Of a stretch of DNA of 64,000 bases, positions 24,471-36,028 are shown piece after piece. The notes under the pieces were generated by a model, which worked only from the letters and a program-made list of their open reading frames with translations, ran no database searches and was not told the DNA's origin. Every line of letters begins with the position of its first letter. Positions within the stretch are counted from its first letter, which is position 1. A program made the position numbers and the translations under genes. This stretch comes from Dryomyza anilis. Lineage: Eukaryota; Arthropoda; Insecta; Diptera; Dryomyzidae. The stretch spans positions 31,149,963 through 31,213,962 of the forward strand of contig OX638133.1 of NCBI GenBank assembly GCA_951804985.1, read 5' to 3'.

Positions 24471-24478
24471 GTTTAAAC
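24471..24478. repeat. Right target duplication GTTTAAAC of the hAT element
   Basis: Exact copy of 22,418-22,425. Confidence 0.9.
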
Positions 24479-24659
24479 TTGATATGATTTCATCTATATT
24501 CAACATATCATCAAATATTTAAAATCTCACATTAACTGATTATTAATTGTCTCTCTTTCTATAAAATTTAAAGACAGTTTGCCGTTTTGATCAGTAATTA
24601 AAGCCGTTTTAAAAATGTGAAAAAGTTAAACTAAGTTTAAACTTACACTGAAACACTAA

Positions 24660-24820
24660 GACCCGGTTGCATAAAACTTTTAACTATGAGTTAAATTAAT
24701 TGATGGAAATCGGTTAGTTAAAGTGGACAAATTCAATATTGAAATACAAACAAGAAAAATAAAATTTATCTGTCAGATTATTTTAAACCGATAGTTAAAT
24801 GTTTTATGCATAACCGGCCG
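24660..24820. mobile_element. 161-bp TIR element (CCGGTTRCATAAAAC ends)
   Basis: The left end GACCCGGTTGCATAAAAC and the right end (reverse-complemented GGCCGGTTATGCATAAAAC) continue into TTTAACTAT and GTTAAA / GTTTAAA, giving about 33 bp of inverted repeat with small gaps. A MITE; no duplication found. Confidence 0.7.
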
Positions 24821-24876
24821 TAAAACATCTATTTCAAAAACGTTTGGTTATAAATTTTCATGCTAAATGATACTAT

Positions 24877-24996
24877 GGGACGTTTTCACAATATCCAGTT
24901 AAGTGTTTCAGTTGAGTGTTTCAATTCCATTTATTCTATGGGTAACTCTAAGTTAAAGTGGCGGTTAGTGCTTAACCGGAGATGGTGAAAACGGCT
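24877..24996 (+). mobile_element. GTTTTCAC TIR family, copy 1 (120 bp)
   Basis: The left end is GGGACGTTTTCACAATATCC and the right end, reverse-complemented, GAGCCGTTTTCACCATCTCC; both continue (C/G)GTTAAG. The interior has AACTCTAAGTTAAAGTGGCG. The same 100-120-bp unit is present in reverse at 33,317-33,416, so this is a real family. Non-coding MITE. Confidence 0.8.
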
Positions 24997-25669
24997 CTAA
25001 AACTGTAAAAAAAAATGTATGAACAAATAAAAACTGTGTTTAGCAAATAAAAACAATAATATCGATTCGATATCATAACACATATAATAGTGAAATCCGT
25101 CTAGATTGTATGGATTTATTGAACACCTTATCATTACGATATCACTTTTAATTATGGAAAATAATAAACTGGGTTATACAAGTGATGTCGTGGAACTCAA
25201 AAAAATTAGAATTGTTTCTAAATATTTAATAATATTCGAATTACTAGAGAAAGTTCCGATTTAAATAGTTCTGATTGTATAGTGGCTCATTCTAGAAATG
25301 TGTATAGAGCTGCGTAATTGCATATAATTGCTTCAATAAACCATATAATAATTACAAAACATAATTAGAAAATGATATTAACATGTTTGAGATCAAGTTG
25401 TTTATGGCATGTGCTAAATATAAAAATTGTTGTAATTAAGTTATTAGCCAGGCAATAAATTCAATTAAAACCTTATTATAAAAAAACACACATATTTTTT
25501 GCACATTAAAGAAACCAGATTCTTTTCCCTAAGTGACTTGATCAGCAACGTACAACGATGAAAGTTGCGAAGAAAATCTAATGTTTGTGAAACTGTGATA
25601 ATTAGCATTGAAATCAATTAAATAAATAAGCATAAATAATTTTTTGCTAATTTAAATGAAAATAAGCTA

Positions 25670-25745
25670 ATTCAATTTAAATTAAGCTAATTCAATTTAA
25701 ATTAAGCTAATTCAAATTAAATTAAACTAATTCAAATTAATCTCA
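25670..25745. repeat. 20-bp minisatellite
   Basis: About four units of AAGCTAATTCAATTTAAATT with small changes, ending at TAATCTCAAAG. Confidence 0.8.
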
Positions 25746-26455
25746 AAGTTAATGTCATGTGCTACTCATTGAGTTTTTTTTTACCATAATTGTGCTAATT
25801 ACAGTCAGCGCTGATTTGTCACGGTTGACAGTTGACAGTTAGTCAAAGCTTTCACAGTGTCTGCTGCGCTCATTGTCATTATTTGCTGTGATTATGTGCT
25901 GTCACTTGTGACTAACTACTAATTTATTTAGAACAAATCCAGTCAGTCAGTCACAGCCTCTTTCTCACATTTTTGTATTATTTAATGCAATTTTTACAAT
26001 TAAATTCACAAAAAGCAATAAATTAATTCTGATTCTCGCTGTTAGATCTGCGCAAAATTAAGCATTGAGCACTCAATTAGCTCTTATTCAGGTTTTTTTT
26101 TTATATAAAACGGAGGGTTCCAAGTACAAAAAACTAGTAAAAGAACAGCAAAAAAAAAATAAAAATACTACAATTGTTGTATAATCGCAATTAGCACAAG
26201 TGTTCTTGACTTAATTACAATTAACTGAACGTAATTAGTGTGGCATTTGAAATTGCACGAGTACAATGTACAAATATTCAATTCTATTTTATAATACAAT
26301 ATACTTTGTTGACATATGTATGTATTAAACATATGTTTGCGAAAAAAAAATCGGTGATTATTATAAAAAAATCTAAAACAGCTTTAAATTGTGTGGGTTT
26401 TTTTTAGAATTTAAATTACAATTTTTTATATATTTGATTTACCTTGAAACATTGA
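25746..26455. other. AT-rich DNA, nothing recognised
   Basis: Includes GTTGACAGTTGACAGTTAG near 25,823 and long A/T runs. No gene. Confidence 0.4.
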
Positions 26456-26460
26456 TACTA

Positions 26461-26604
26461 CCCTAGTAGAAATTTATCCTATTAGGGTAGATATGATCAT
26501 GTCCAGCTCATGTTTGCCATGTTACTGATCGGGTTATGACAAGGAAAATATTCAATGATTGGTTCCCTATTCCTATCATGACCCTATTATAATTTCTACT
26601 AGAG
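26461..26604. mobile_element. Short CCCTAGTAG-ended repeat, copy 2
   Basis: The left end is CCCTAGTAGAAATTTATCC and the right end AATTTCTACTAGAG. Interior phrases ATGATCATGTCCAGCTCATG and GTTATGACAAGGAAAA match the copy at 76-219. The pair defines a 140-145-bp short subtype. Confidence 0.7.
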
Positions 26605-27845
26605 TACCCAACCAGAAAAACGATATCCATAACTTAATGGATAACTTTTAAAAGTTGATATGCCTATAGATATTCCGTACACCATTTCTATAATATTTGA
26701 AAGTGCTGATTTTGATTTTAAATTCTCAAAATTCAGGACCATTAAGATCATATTTATCATTGGACCATTCTCTTTAATATCCGTATGTTGTATGAAAAGT
26801 CAACCAAAAGGCTTACGAATGCTCGCCTTTTTGTTGACTTTTGGCTCTCGAAAGTTATGTTTATATCAACCAAAAAAAAGGTATATTCGGAAAGTTGTGT
26901 CTAGAGGACAACCGTTCGGAATCCCGGGATTGGAAGCCATAGTTAACATTTCGTATTTCGTTCTAGTTGGGTACTGGTAAAATTTTTATTTGCAAAACGA
27001 AGAAAAATATGACTAGATATCCCGTACACCATTTCTATATGATTTGAGAGTGCAGATTTTGATTAAATACAATTTCTACTGGGGTATCCAACCAGACAAA
27101 TGATATCCAAAACATAACTTTATGCGATAACCGAATGCTGTCAGAAGAGTTATCCAAAAGGTTTTAAAATGCATCTTAAATGCTTCGAATTTCCGCCTTT
27201 TGTTGACTTTTAGCTCTCGAAAATATAACCGGAAAGTTATGTTTAAGTCAATCAATAAAAAGGTTCGGAAAGTTGTGTCTAGAGGACAACCAATCTGGAT
27301 CCCGGGATTGGAAGTCCTAGTTAATAGATAACTTTTGTTATAACCTTTGCGTTCCCTGGAAATTGATGGTCGCAAAGATAATATTTCGTATTTCGATCTA
27401 GTTGGGTACAGGTAAAATTTTTATTTGACCTAATGAAGAAAATTGCAAAACAAAAAAATATGACTAGATATCCAGTACACCATTTCTATATGATTTGAGA
27501 GTGCAGATTTTGATTATATACAAATGATGTCAAAAACATAACTTTATGCAATATCCGAATACCGTCTGAAGAGTTATCCAAAAAGTTTTTAAAATGTATC
27601 TAAAATTCTTACGAATTACCGCCTTTTTGTTGACATTTCGCTCTCGAAAATATAACCGAAAAGTTATGTTTATGTCAATCAATAAAAAAGTATATTCGGA
27701 AAGTTATTTCTAGTGGACAACTGATCGGATCCCGGAATTGGATGCCCTAGTTAATAGATAACTTTTGTAATAACAACCTTTGCCCTCTCTGGAAAACGAT
27801 AGGTGGAAAGATAACATTTCGTATTTGGTTCTAGTTAGGTACTGA
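26602..27845. repeat. Three-unit array of a TACCCAACCAGA-ended element
   Basis: Unit 1 runs from TACCCAACCAGAAAAACGAT (26,605) to CTAGTTGGGTAC (about 26,976). Unit 2 runs from TATCCAACCAGACAAATGAT (about 27,085) to CTAGTTGGGTAC (about 27,412). Unit 3 lacks its start and ends CTAGTTAGGTAC (about 27,841). All share GGAAAGTTGTGTCTAGAGGA, GGACAACCG, CCCGGGATTGGA and ATAGATAACTTTTGT with changes; linkers carry CCGTACACCATTTCTATATG. Units have inverted ends, so this may be a TIR element amplified in tandem. Confidence 0.75.
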
Positions 27846-28260
27846 TAAAAGTTATAGGTTTAGATCCCCGGAAACTAAATAAAATATCAAAAATTATTTT
27901 AAAATTAACCCCCACGAAACGAATTTTGTTTCTTCAGAAATTCCACTGACTGATTTTTTTTACATGTTCATTTTGTCGTCGTTTTTAAATTTTTTAATTG
28001 AAAAAAAACGATGTCACTGAAATTTGATGACGTTTTTTGACGAAACGAATTTCGTTTCGTTTTACGTTATATGAGGGTAAAACTCTCCTTGACAATTTTT
28101 TTTGAATTACTTTTGTAAAGTCTATAGTTCTAAAAATTTCATATTTCAGTATCAAAAGATTTTTTTTAAATGTAACGTGCTAGACAAAAAAAAGAGTATG
28201 CACGTTAAATTCAATTATATTGCAATAATGCCGACCCTCCCATTTTATAAAATTCTTAGT
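27846..28260. other. AT-rich DNA with inverted GAAACGAATT words
   Basis: ACGAAACGAATT(T/C)(T/C)GTTTC-like words occur near 27,917 and 28,040 and could form weak hairpins. No gene. Confidence 0.35.
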
Positions 28261-28263
28261 CAA

Positions 28264-28934
28264 CCCTAGTAGAAATTAAGGTAGGGCATGTTCATGAACT
28301 CATCATATCATTACTTCAGATAATATTACTCTGTCGAGACCCAAACAACGTAATAAATCCGATATATGATCTCCTTGTAATGCTTTTACCTAATCGAGTA
28401 CTTTTCAAGGACAATATTTAGGTATCGATCGGGCAGTTCGTTATTCATGTAGTTTAGGGTTTTCCGATTATATTACTACCATTTCTCGATTAAATATACC
28501 ATAAAAGGATCAAAATAAAGTAACTATGATCGATGATATATCGGGGAAATTTCTATTAGGGAAGATAATATCAAAATGTTTCCATTTAATAAGGAATAGG
28601 GTCTTTCTGATTATATTCTTATCTATGTTCGATTCTTATGATAATCAACTCGGATCAGGACCATTTAGATAATGTAAATCCTAATATGATGAACATGACA
28701 AGACAGTGTTCATGTTTATTATAATAGGGCAATTAGATTCTTAACCTGATTAGATTCTTAGCCTAATTAGATTCTTAACGTTGTTCGATTCTATATTCCT
28801 TATGATAATTAACTAAAGATCGGGACCATTAACGGTTTAGATAATGTAAATCCTAATATGCTGAGCTTGATAAGGTCATGAAAAAGGCTGTGTTCATGTT
28901 TACTATAATAGGCAATACAAATGTTCTTCTAGGG
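28264..28934. mobile_element. CCCTAGTAG family, 0.67-kb rearranged copy
   Basis: Starts CCCTAGTAGAAATTAAGG and ends GTTCTTCTAGGG. The phrase GGACCATT...TTTAGATAATGTAAATCCTA occurs twice (about 28,655 and 28,823), each followed by GTGTTCATGTTTA(T/C)TATAATAGG, so the interior holds a partial direct duplication. The phrase also matches 55,741-55,760. AAATTTCTATTAGGG at 28,549 suggests one element end lies inside, i.e. nested copies. Confidence 0.6.
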
Positions 28935-29067
28935 TAGTACCTGAACTTAAATTCCCCTATTGTTAAATTAAATAAAGTAGTTCATATGGCGACCACTAAC
29001 TGTTCGTATAATTACTATGGTGAGCATGATTAGGGCATGACAAGTTTGTAGTTAATATCACCACGAG

Positions 29068-29140
29068 TATCCCATGCCTAAACTGGGATTCGAACCCGAG
29101 ACCTTTAGAATGCAAGTCTAAGCTAAGGTCGGCTTACGTG
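29068..29140 (-). pseudogene. tRNA-Ala(TGC)-like relic, possibly a SINE head
   Basis: Read on the minus strand, an anticodon arm TTAGA-CTTGCAT-TCTAA (perfect 5-bp stem, anticodon TGC) is followed by AAGGTC and a perfect B box GGTTCGAATCC (29,086-29,096). The D arm and acceptor stem do not form, so this is not a working tRNA. It could be a tRNA pseudogene or the Pol III head of a SINE unrelated to the family at 37.8 kb; downstream DNA shows no match to other copies here. Confidence 0.55.
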
Positions 29141-29499
29141 CGTGCAATTTATGAAATTCTTGACTATGAACTATATACTTCTCCTACAAATATAAACAGA
29201 TCCATATGAATTATTTGAGATTTGAATGTGTTCCATTTAGTTTTAAGTGTAGCAATTAAAATTTCCAAAAGACTTTAAATTAAAATTGCGAACTTTTATA
29301 TTTCAACTAAGCTAAATCTTATAAAACCCAATAATAATACAAAATAGATTCTATTTGTATAGTTTTCAGTTCGCTACATGTATCATTTTTGCGCACATTA
29401 CTTTCTTTAAGTTTTTATGTGTCAAGTTTATTACTTGTTTTCATTGTAATCGGTGTATCAAATTAGCTATTATGCTATTCTATTCGTTTATTAAAGATT

Positions 29500-29770
29500 T
29501 TTCTATATAAATTTATAGCCTCTCCGATGACAGCAGCAGAAAAACAAACAACACCCAGCTGTGTTTGACAAGTATTAAAAATGGGCAACGTTTCATGTCA
29601 AAAACAACGCTGACACGGTGACATCGTTTTATGGGCCGGCCAATAATGAACAATAGTCGTCGAACTGTCAGATCAGTGAGCAGCAAACACTGCGGAGACA
29701 GCATCATAACGAACGTGATGCGGTAAAGTTACACAAAGTATCTGGTAACATGGGAGGAAAAGTAACATGT
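29500..29770. promoter_or_regulatory. GC-richer unique island
   Basis: Includes GGGCCGGCC, ACACGGTGACATCG and GATCAGTGAGCAGC. Its composition stands out from the AT-rich neighbourhood. Regulatory function is only inference. Confidence 0.2.
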
Positions 29771-31500
29771 AACTTTAATTTAATACAGGTGCTTATAATA
29801 GAATGAGTATTTATTATCAAATTAGTTTTTATTATCGCATTTAAAACAATAATATGCATAACTTAATAGAATATAAACTTTAAATAGCTATTATGTCAGC
29901 ATTTAAGAACCTAGTCAAAGGTTAACAGACTCTGAAAGTTCGTTAAAATCAAATATTTCTTTAAAATGAAATTTCAAAAGTTTATGCAAATAGAATTAGA
30001 ATTTGCCATTGTCTATATTTCTTGTTGGCAACATAAACAAACTAAAAACAATAATAATTTTAAAACTATAAATTAAACACATTAACATAATACAGCTTTT
30101 GTCTGTATAAAAGTTATCTAATGGCTTATACAACTATTTCAAGAGAGAATCATTTGACATTTGACAGCGAAAGCATTTAAATTAATAGAAGCAGCAAAAA
30201 CCAATTACCGTCTATTATACATGGTCTTTCAAAACGCACATGTTCTGCATTGTCAACCAAAAATAAAATGCAGAACTTAAATTAATTAACACTTTTATTG
30301 AAGACAAGACATGGTTTTGATGATTTGAAGGGTTTACATCATTAGCATGACCACAAAAACCTAGAACACAACCAAAAGACGTGCTATGCCTATGGAAATT
30401 TGCTATAACTATGATTTACCATATGGTTTTCTTAAAGAAAAACAATGAAAAAAAAAACCATTAAAGCGCCCTTATGTCGTCTTTCACTCACGATATGTCT
30501 GGCATTTTAACTATTCCAGTATTGATTATATTTATTTATTTTTTTGGTAATCATATGTGTGTGTTTACTGATTGATCATTAATTTTAATTATTTTTATTT
30601 GTTCTGTGCCGCGTTCTTTCATTTATTTTATTTTATTGGTTTTTTTTTTGGTTTGGTATCACATTTGATGTTTGTTGGGTAAGCGTAACAAATGTCTACA
30701 TCCTGTGCATATTTAACACGCATAGCACGTCTTAACCCTTTGATGACACTCGTCGTCGGTAAATTTGTAAAAACCTGGATTTGGTTTTATTATTTTATGG
30801 TATTGTTATCTGCAATCTTGGATTTATCTGCCAGAGTTCATCGCAATGAATTTATTAGCACAACTTAAACTAGAAAATTTAAGAAAAAAACCCGTATTAA
30901 GTCTAAAAACTACTTCTATTAAAAAAAAAAGTTGACAGTTCAGTCAGTCTCTCGCATTCTGTTATTTTGTAGATTCTCTGGTCTTTCTTGCCTGTCAGCT
31001 AATTAAGTGGGTATATTAAGAAAATACTGTATTTTGTTGCTTACAGCTAATATAAGTTGTTTGTTTTAAGCTAATTTTGTTGGTTGGTTGGGCGATATAT
31101 GTGAATTGATTTTTGTATTTGCATAGAATTGACCTAGAATAATTTTGGCGGGTTGATTAATCAATTAGTGCGTTTGAACTGCTGTAAAATATGAATTGTC
31201 AATTGATATTTCCTGTTTTGAAAACGAACTACCGTTTGAAAAAATTTTTATATGAGAATTCTATAAAACTGAGAATTTTATGAGAATTATAAAGAGCAGA
31301 AAAAAACTTGTTTTAAAAATAATTAGTATTTCTTTTGAATTAAGCAATATCTCTAAAACAAATTTTAAAATCATATACATTGCAATTAACGATCAAAATC
31401 TTATTACAATTTCCATTACATCTAATTTATTTTATTTTCTTCCCGAACTTAATTTTAAAATACATAATAAATTAATTCCCAAGTAACAATTCCTACCAGT
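29771..31500. other. AT-rich unique DNA, nothing recognised
   Basis: No repeat unit or RNA gene seen. The 68-codon open frame at 31,280 is built from A/T-rich codons and has no recognisable motif. Confidence 0.4.
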
Positions 31501-31504
31501 ACCC

Positions 31505-32325
31505 AGCCAATTTAAATAGTCACTTGTCGAGAAACTCGCAAGCGATAAAACTTTTCAGTTTCTTGACATTTCCCTACTAGTAACTGACCCATTCTTGCCC
31601 AATTAATTTGCCATTTGTTATTTGCAGGAAAAAATGTTTGGCAAAATATTTTTAAATAATGATGCCAATCGATAGGTGCTTTAAAAACAAACAATTAATA
31701 CCTTTACATCACTAATTTATCTTGTACCAATAAAATATTGTTGCAAAAAAACGAAGAAATTTGAAAAATTGAAAATCTTGTCATGCCAAAAGGGCGAATC
31801 TTTTCGTTTTTTTGCTATAACTCTTTGATGGTACAAGATAAAATAGTAATTTAAAGGCATTTATTGTTTGTTATAAAAGTATCTATAAATCTGCATCATT
31901 AATTTTTAATATTTGACAAACATTTTTTTCCAGCAAATAACAAATGGCAAATTAATGTCTCGCAAAATATTTTTAATTAATGATGCAGATCGATAGGTGT
32001 TTTGAAAACAAACAATAAATGCTTTTACACCACTATTTTATCTTATACTAATAAGAAGTTATGGCGAAAAAACGAAAAGATTCGCCCTTTTGGCATGACA
32101 AGATTTTCAATTTTTCAAATACGCCCTTTTGGTTTTTGTCTTTTGTGGCTAGAAATATTCAACAAAATGACACGCGATTTTGGCACAGCATACTTGAGGA
32201 TAAACGACATTCAAAAATGTAAAAAAACGCAAATGTCAAAAATTGCACATTCACGCCTTTGGCATGATAGTAACGATATGAAGTGTACATCTAAGTTGAA
32301 ATTTATGCTTTTAGGAAAGCTATGA
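31505..32325. repeat. Alternating inverted-repeat locus, copy 1
   Basis: Two modules recur in both orientations. Module X is TGATGC(A)GATCGATAGGTG then CTTTAAAAACAAACAAT and TTATCTTGTACC (about 31,660-31,735 forward, 31,820-31,905 reversed, 31,975-32,050 forward). Module Y is GAAAATCTTGTCATGCCAAA then AGGGCGAATCTTTTCG (about 31,770 forward, 32,072 reversed). The linker AACAAATGGCAAATTAATG(T) also appears in both orientations. The locus is a set of nested palindromes. A second copy, inverted overall, lies at 60,765-61,530. Confidence 0.8.
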
Positions 32326-32425
32326 GCATGATCAGATCATATTTGTCATATAGTTGGTCAGGTGACAAGTTAAAAATACAATGATCAGTTCTAGATTATG
32401 ACCCTAGTACATATTTTACTAGGGT
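32315..32425. repeat. CCCTAGTAG-family fragment
   Basis: GAGCATGATCAGATCATATT, CAATGATCAGTTCTAG and ATTTTACTAGGG are right-half family phrases. The left terminus is missing. Confidence 0.5.
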
Positions 32426-32429
32426 TATA

Positions 32430-33310
32430 AATTTGAACACAAATATTATGAATCTTAACTTTGAATTAGAATTTTTTATGAGCAATTTTTTTCTGTGAAA
32501 CCCCATCAAATTCTTCACTCAAAACTTAATTTTAAATAATACATTTGTGCTAATTAAAAATATTAAAAAATCAATGAAGTTAAGTGCAAACGGCACGTGA
32601 TATTCCACAAAATGTTTGTTCAGAAATGAATACATTAATTATTTTAAAAATGTCCTGAAAACTTGAAAAATCCAGCATGTTCTAAAATTCAGTTTCGATC
32701 GAAATTGAAATATTTGCAAAAATTTGTACAAAGATAGAATTCAACAAAAGTTCAATTCTACATCTTCAAAAAATAAATTGTTTAAATCCCCAGTACATAG
32801 CACTTTGTATCTGGCTAGACCTTGAACCTGCAAAAACATTATAGTTGCAATGACTCTATTTTAGGTCGTTAAACAAACAACAAAACGAAAAATTTTAATA
32901 AGTTCCAAAAATCGTGTGCTCCAGATGACATGAACAATTATTAAAGTGACATTGAGATAAAATTCTATCCGATTGTTATATCGAATCTAAGTTTTAAAAA
33001 TTTTCGTAATTTTCAATGATTTCTCGAAATGATTTTAATTTTTAAAGAATTTTGATATTGAAATTATAGAGTTTTATAGTTAGTACAACTTCCGAACCTT
33101 TCTCGGATCGATTTAACTTCGATTTGTTGGTTCGTTATCTGCCGAAAGTTTCGATTCATATTTATCCGAGTAATCGACTTAAACATATCTTCAACTAAAT
33201 TAGAATTTTATTTCAAAATTCAATTTTTATATGCATATGTGATATTTTAAATGGTTTCAAAACAAAATTTTCAAACAAAATCTGTTCGAAAACAGAATCA
33301 TACACCCTAA
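32430..33310. other. AT-rich DNA, nothing recognised
   Basis: No gene or repeat supported. Confidence 0.4.
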
Positions 33311-33316
33311 TTCAAA

Positions 33317-33416
33317 CCCTTTTTCACCATCTTCGGTTAACTGCCACTTTAACTCAGAGTTACCAATAGAATATATGGAATTGAAACACTTAACTGGATA
33401 TTGTGAAAACGGCCCT
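33317..33416 (-). mobile_element. GTTTTCAC TIR family, copy 2 (100 bp)
   Basis: Reverse-complement relative of 24,877-24,996. It begins CCCTTTTTCACCATCTTCGG and ends CACTTAACTGGATATTGTGA then AAACGGCCC. Interior CCACTTTAACTCAGAGTTAC corresponds base for base with the other copy apart from small changes. Confidence 0.82.
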
Positions 33417-33639
33417 TAGTGTTAAAAATTAAAAGTAAAATGTTAACAACTACACAAAATTTTCCCTTTTCAGTTTTTAATATTTGTTGAAATGTTTAAA
33501 AGTATTTTTAAATTTTATTTGTATAGATCCATTGATTTTTATGATGAAGAATTTGGCTTGATTTATAATGTTTTTATTTTTTAAAATTTTGAATTAAGAA
33601 TATAACTGTTTTAAGTCATTTAAGACTTAATATAAACTA

Positions 33640-33745
33640 CTAGGACTATGCGAATAACCAAATTGTTTGATTAATCAATTGCTTACTAATTGGTTAATCA
33701 AGATTTCCAATTGATGAGCACATTGATTAATCAATTAATCAGGAA
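33640..33745. other. Dense ATTAATCAATT palindromes
   Basis: GATTAATCAATTG, AATTGGTTAATCAAG and TGATTAATCAATTAATCAGG are packed in about 100 bp. TAATCAATTA-type words resemble paired-homeodomain sites, but chance in AT-rich DNA is possible. Confidence 0.3.
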
Positions 33746-34990
33746 ATTATCAATTTCGAAAAGAGTATTCCTATTCAAAATGTGTGTGTTTTGGAAAAAA
33801 TATTATCAAAACTTTACAAAATTTAAGATACTGCAGTGTTTGAACCACTTGATTCAGAAACAAAATTGAGCATAGAATTTGAACGTCTTAACTAATTAAA
33901 GTTTAAAGATCGCTAGACCACTACCCGATCTGATTTGCTGGTAATCACTGAATATTTTTCTTGTCCTTAAACTGGTCGTGATCATTTCTACCCTAATAAG
34001 GATTTTTTTATATCAGGAATAGGGTTTATTTTATAGTTGAACTTTAGGAATATTTTCAAAAATAATATTTATTATGTTTAAAGCTAAAACACGGTTTTAC
34101 AAGTACTTTTTGTAGTTTTTATCTAGTTTTATTTTATATTAAATAAGTGGTATTCAATAAATATCAATTTTAACTCTTCAGTATTTCGTAACACACATAT
34201 TGCTCTTACAAAAATACCTAATAATCAATTAGGAAATAGTACCTAATTCATAAATAAGTATTCTGCATATTAAATATGAACCGTGAACCACTTAAAAACG
34301 GAATAAATTATCGCTCAATTAGTGCCATGCCAGACCAACCTATAACTGGACTACCTACGAAAACAGGTAGACAATAACCCAAAAAAAAAAAAAAAGATAA
34401 TGTCCTTATCACAAGGACAACGCAATTGGAAAAATTCCAAATTACACCAAAACAAATAGAATGTCGAAAATGAGCACACAACTAATAATAAAAATTGTCA
34501 GCAATCATAATTATTAAAAATATGAGGACAAAACCAAAAAAATAAATTATGAGATATCATTAATGATGATGACAAAACTTACCATGCAAAATAAATGTAT
34601 GTTTTTGATGACAACCAACGACGTAATCCTTGGTGATTTATGTAAATTTATTGGCAATCATAAAAATACAAAATCATTCAATGCAAATAAAATAAAAGCG
34701 AGACGAATGCGAGACAAAGTCGTTGTAATTTGCAAAATGTTCGGGGGCAAAAATCGAAAAATTTTAAATAAAGAATTATTTACACTTGGCAAATAAATAA
34801 CGGCGTATGTTATAAATGGGTGGTGCTGATGTTACTCGTGATGATTGCGATTGCGATAGTGATGATGATGATGGTGGTGAGTATGATATGTTGATAACAG
34901 CAACAACAAAACAAACAAATATAATTGCAGTCAATGTGCAAATATAATGCGTGGTATGCAATTTAATCAAAATGTCACAAATGTTTTAAA
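33746..34990. other. AT-rich DNA with a decayed CCCTAGTAG trace and GAT run
   Basis: CGTGATCATTTCTACCCTAATAAGG near 33,968 looks like a family remnant. GATGATGATGATGGTGGTGA occurs near 34,860. No gene supported. Confidence 0.35.
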
Positions 34991-34999
34991 ATTCAAAAT

Positions 35000-35815
35000 T
35001 TTGAAATTTCGCTGGTTTTTTGTTTTCGAAAAATAGTCTCCTATTTCCTTCCGGCTGCTATATTGTTTTAGTGCAAATAACCGAAAACAGGAAATTTACA
35101 CTTGATGCTGGTGCTTCTGCTGCTGCTGTTGACACAGTAGTTGTTCTTATATTTTTTTTATTTATTAAACTGTTATCTTAGGAACTGGTTTTGTTTATTT
35201 TAAGTCGGTCTTTCAATGCGCATGCGCACGCATTTCGTACAAAAACAGCAGCAATATGAACAAAAAAAAAACACACCGGCAAATACGAGAATTTCTTCAC
35301 ACGAAAATCACGCACGACACAAGCGTTTCAAATAAAATAAATAATTTAAAAACGTCGACCGGAACGAGTGCGACCTACAACGAGCGCAGTTTGTTTGGAA
35401 CTGAAGCGACGAGTCTGTCTGCTAAACAAACCAGGCGGTGGTTGTTCGTTGCTGCTGCTGCTGCTATTTGAAGATGATGAGAAAAACCAACGAGTGTTTG
35501 CATTGCGACAACGAACGTTGACGACTAGTTGTTGTTTTAGTTTTTGTTGTTCGTCGGCTACTGCAGTTGTTGTTCCGGTCGTCGATCGTGCGAATGGATG
35601 GACGGACGGATGGGTGGTTGGGAGCACGAAGTAATATCACAGCCGAAATGCAACAATATTAACTGAATGAATGCGTGGTGCATAGTGTGAGAACGCGTGA
35701 GTGAAGAGCGAAGAGTACGCTGGGAACTACATTGCAGTTGCAACGAGTAGCATGTTGCTTAGTTTGAGGCCAACATGTTGCAGTGCTGCACGCAAAGTGC
35801 AGTGTGAATTTAAAT
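35000..35815. promoter_or_regulatory. GC-richer unique island, candidate promoter or enhancer
   Basis: The most CpG- and CAG-rich block in this half of the window. It has GCTGCTGCTGCTGC runs (about 35,450), GCGCATGCGCACGC (about 35,219), repeated CGAACG/ACAACGA words and TTGCAGTGCTGCACGC (35,780). Open frames of 60-93 codons occur on both strands over the same bases, arguing against a real coding exon. It resembles the 5' end or enhancer of a developmental fly gene, but I see no initiator plus downstream element or splice site I would defend. Confidence 0.3.
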
Positions 35816-36028
35816 TGTGTTGAAGACGAAATATTTTAAAACAAATTTTTAAAATTTAATGTTAAATAAAATTTTAATATTAAAAATAAAAAAATTAAAA
35901 AAATAAAAATGAATATTAAAAATAGTAAACAAAACAAAATTTAAAAAATATAAAAATTTCAAAATTATTAAAACTTTTAATATATCAAAAGTATAAAATA
36001 CAGACAAAATTATAAAATATCAAATATA
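35816..36028. repeat. AT low-complexity tract
   Basis: TTTTAAAAT / AAAATTAAAAA words with almost no G or C. Confidence 0.55.

Noticed and set aside
24660..24996. Single larger transposon covering both adjacent TIR elements
   Set aside because: The second has its own inverted ends and an independent copy at 33,317, so they are two elements.
35346..35627. Ser/Asn-rich 93-codon minus-strand frame
   Set aside because: Arises from CAG/CTG-type runs; two other frames are open over the same bases on the other strand.
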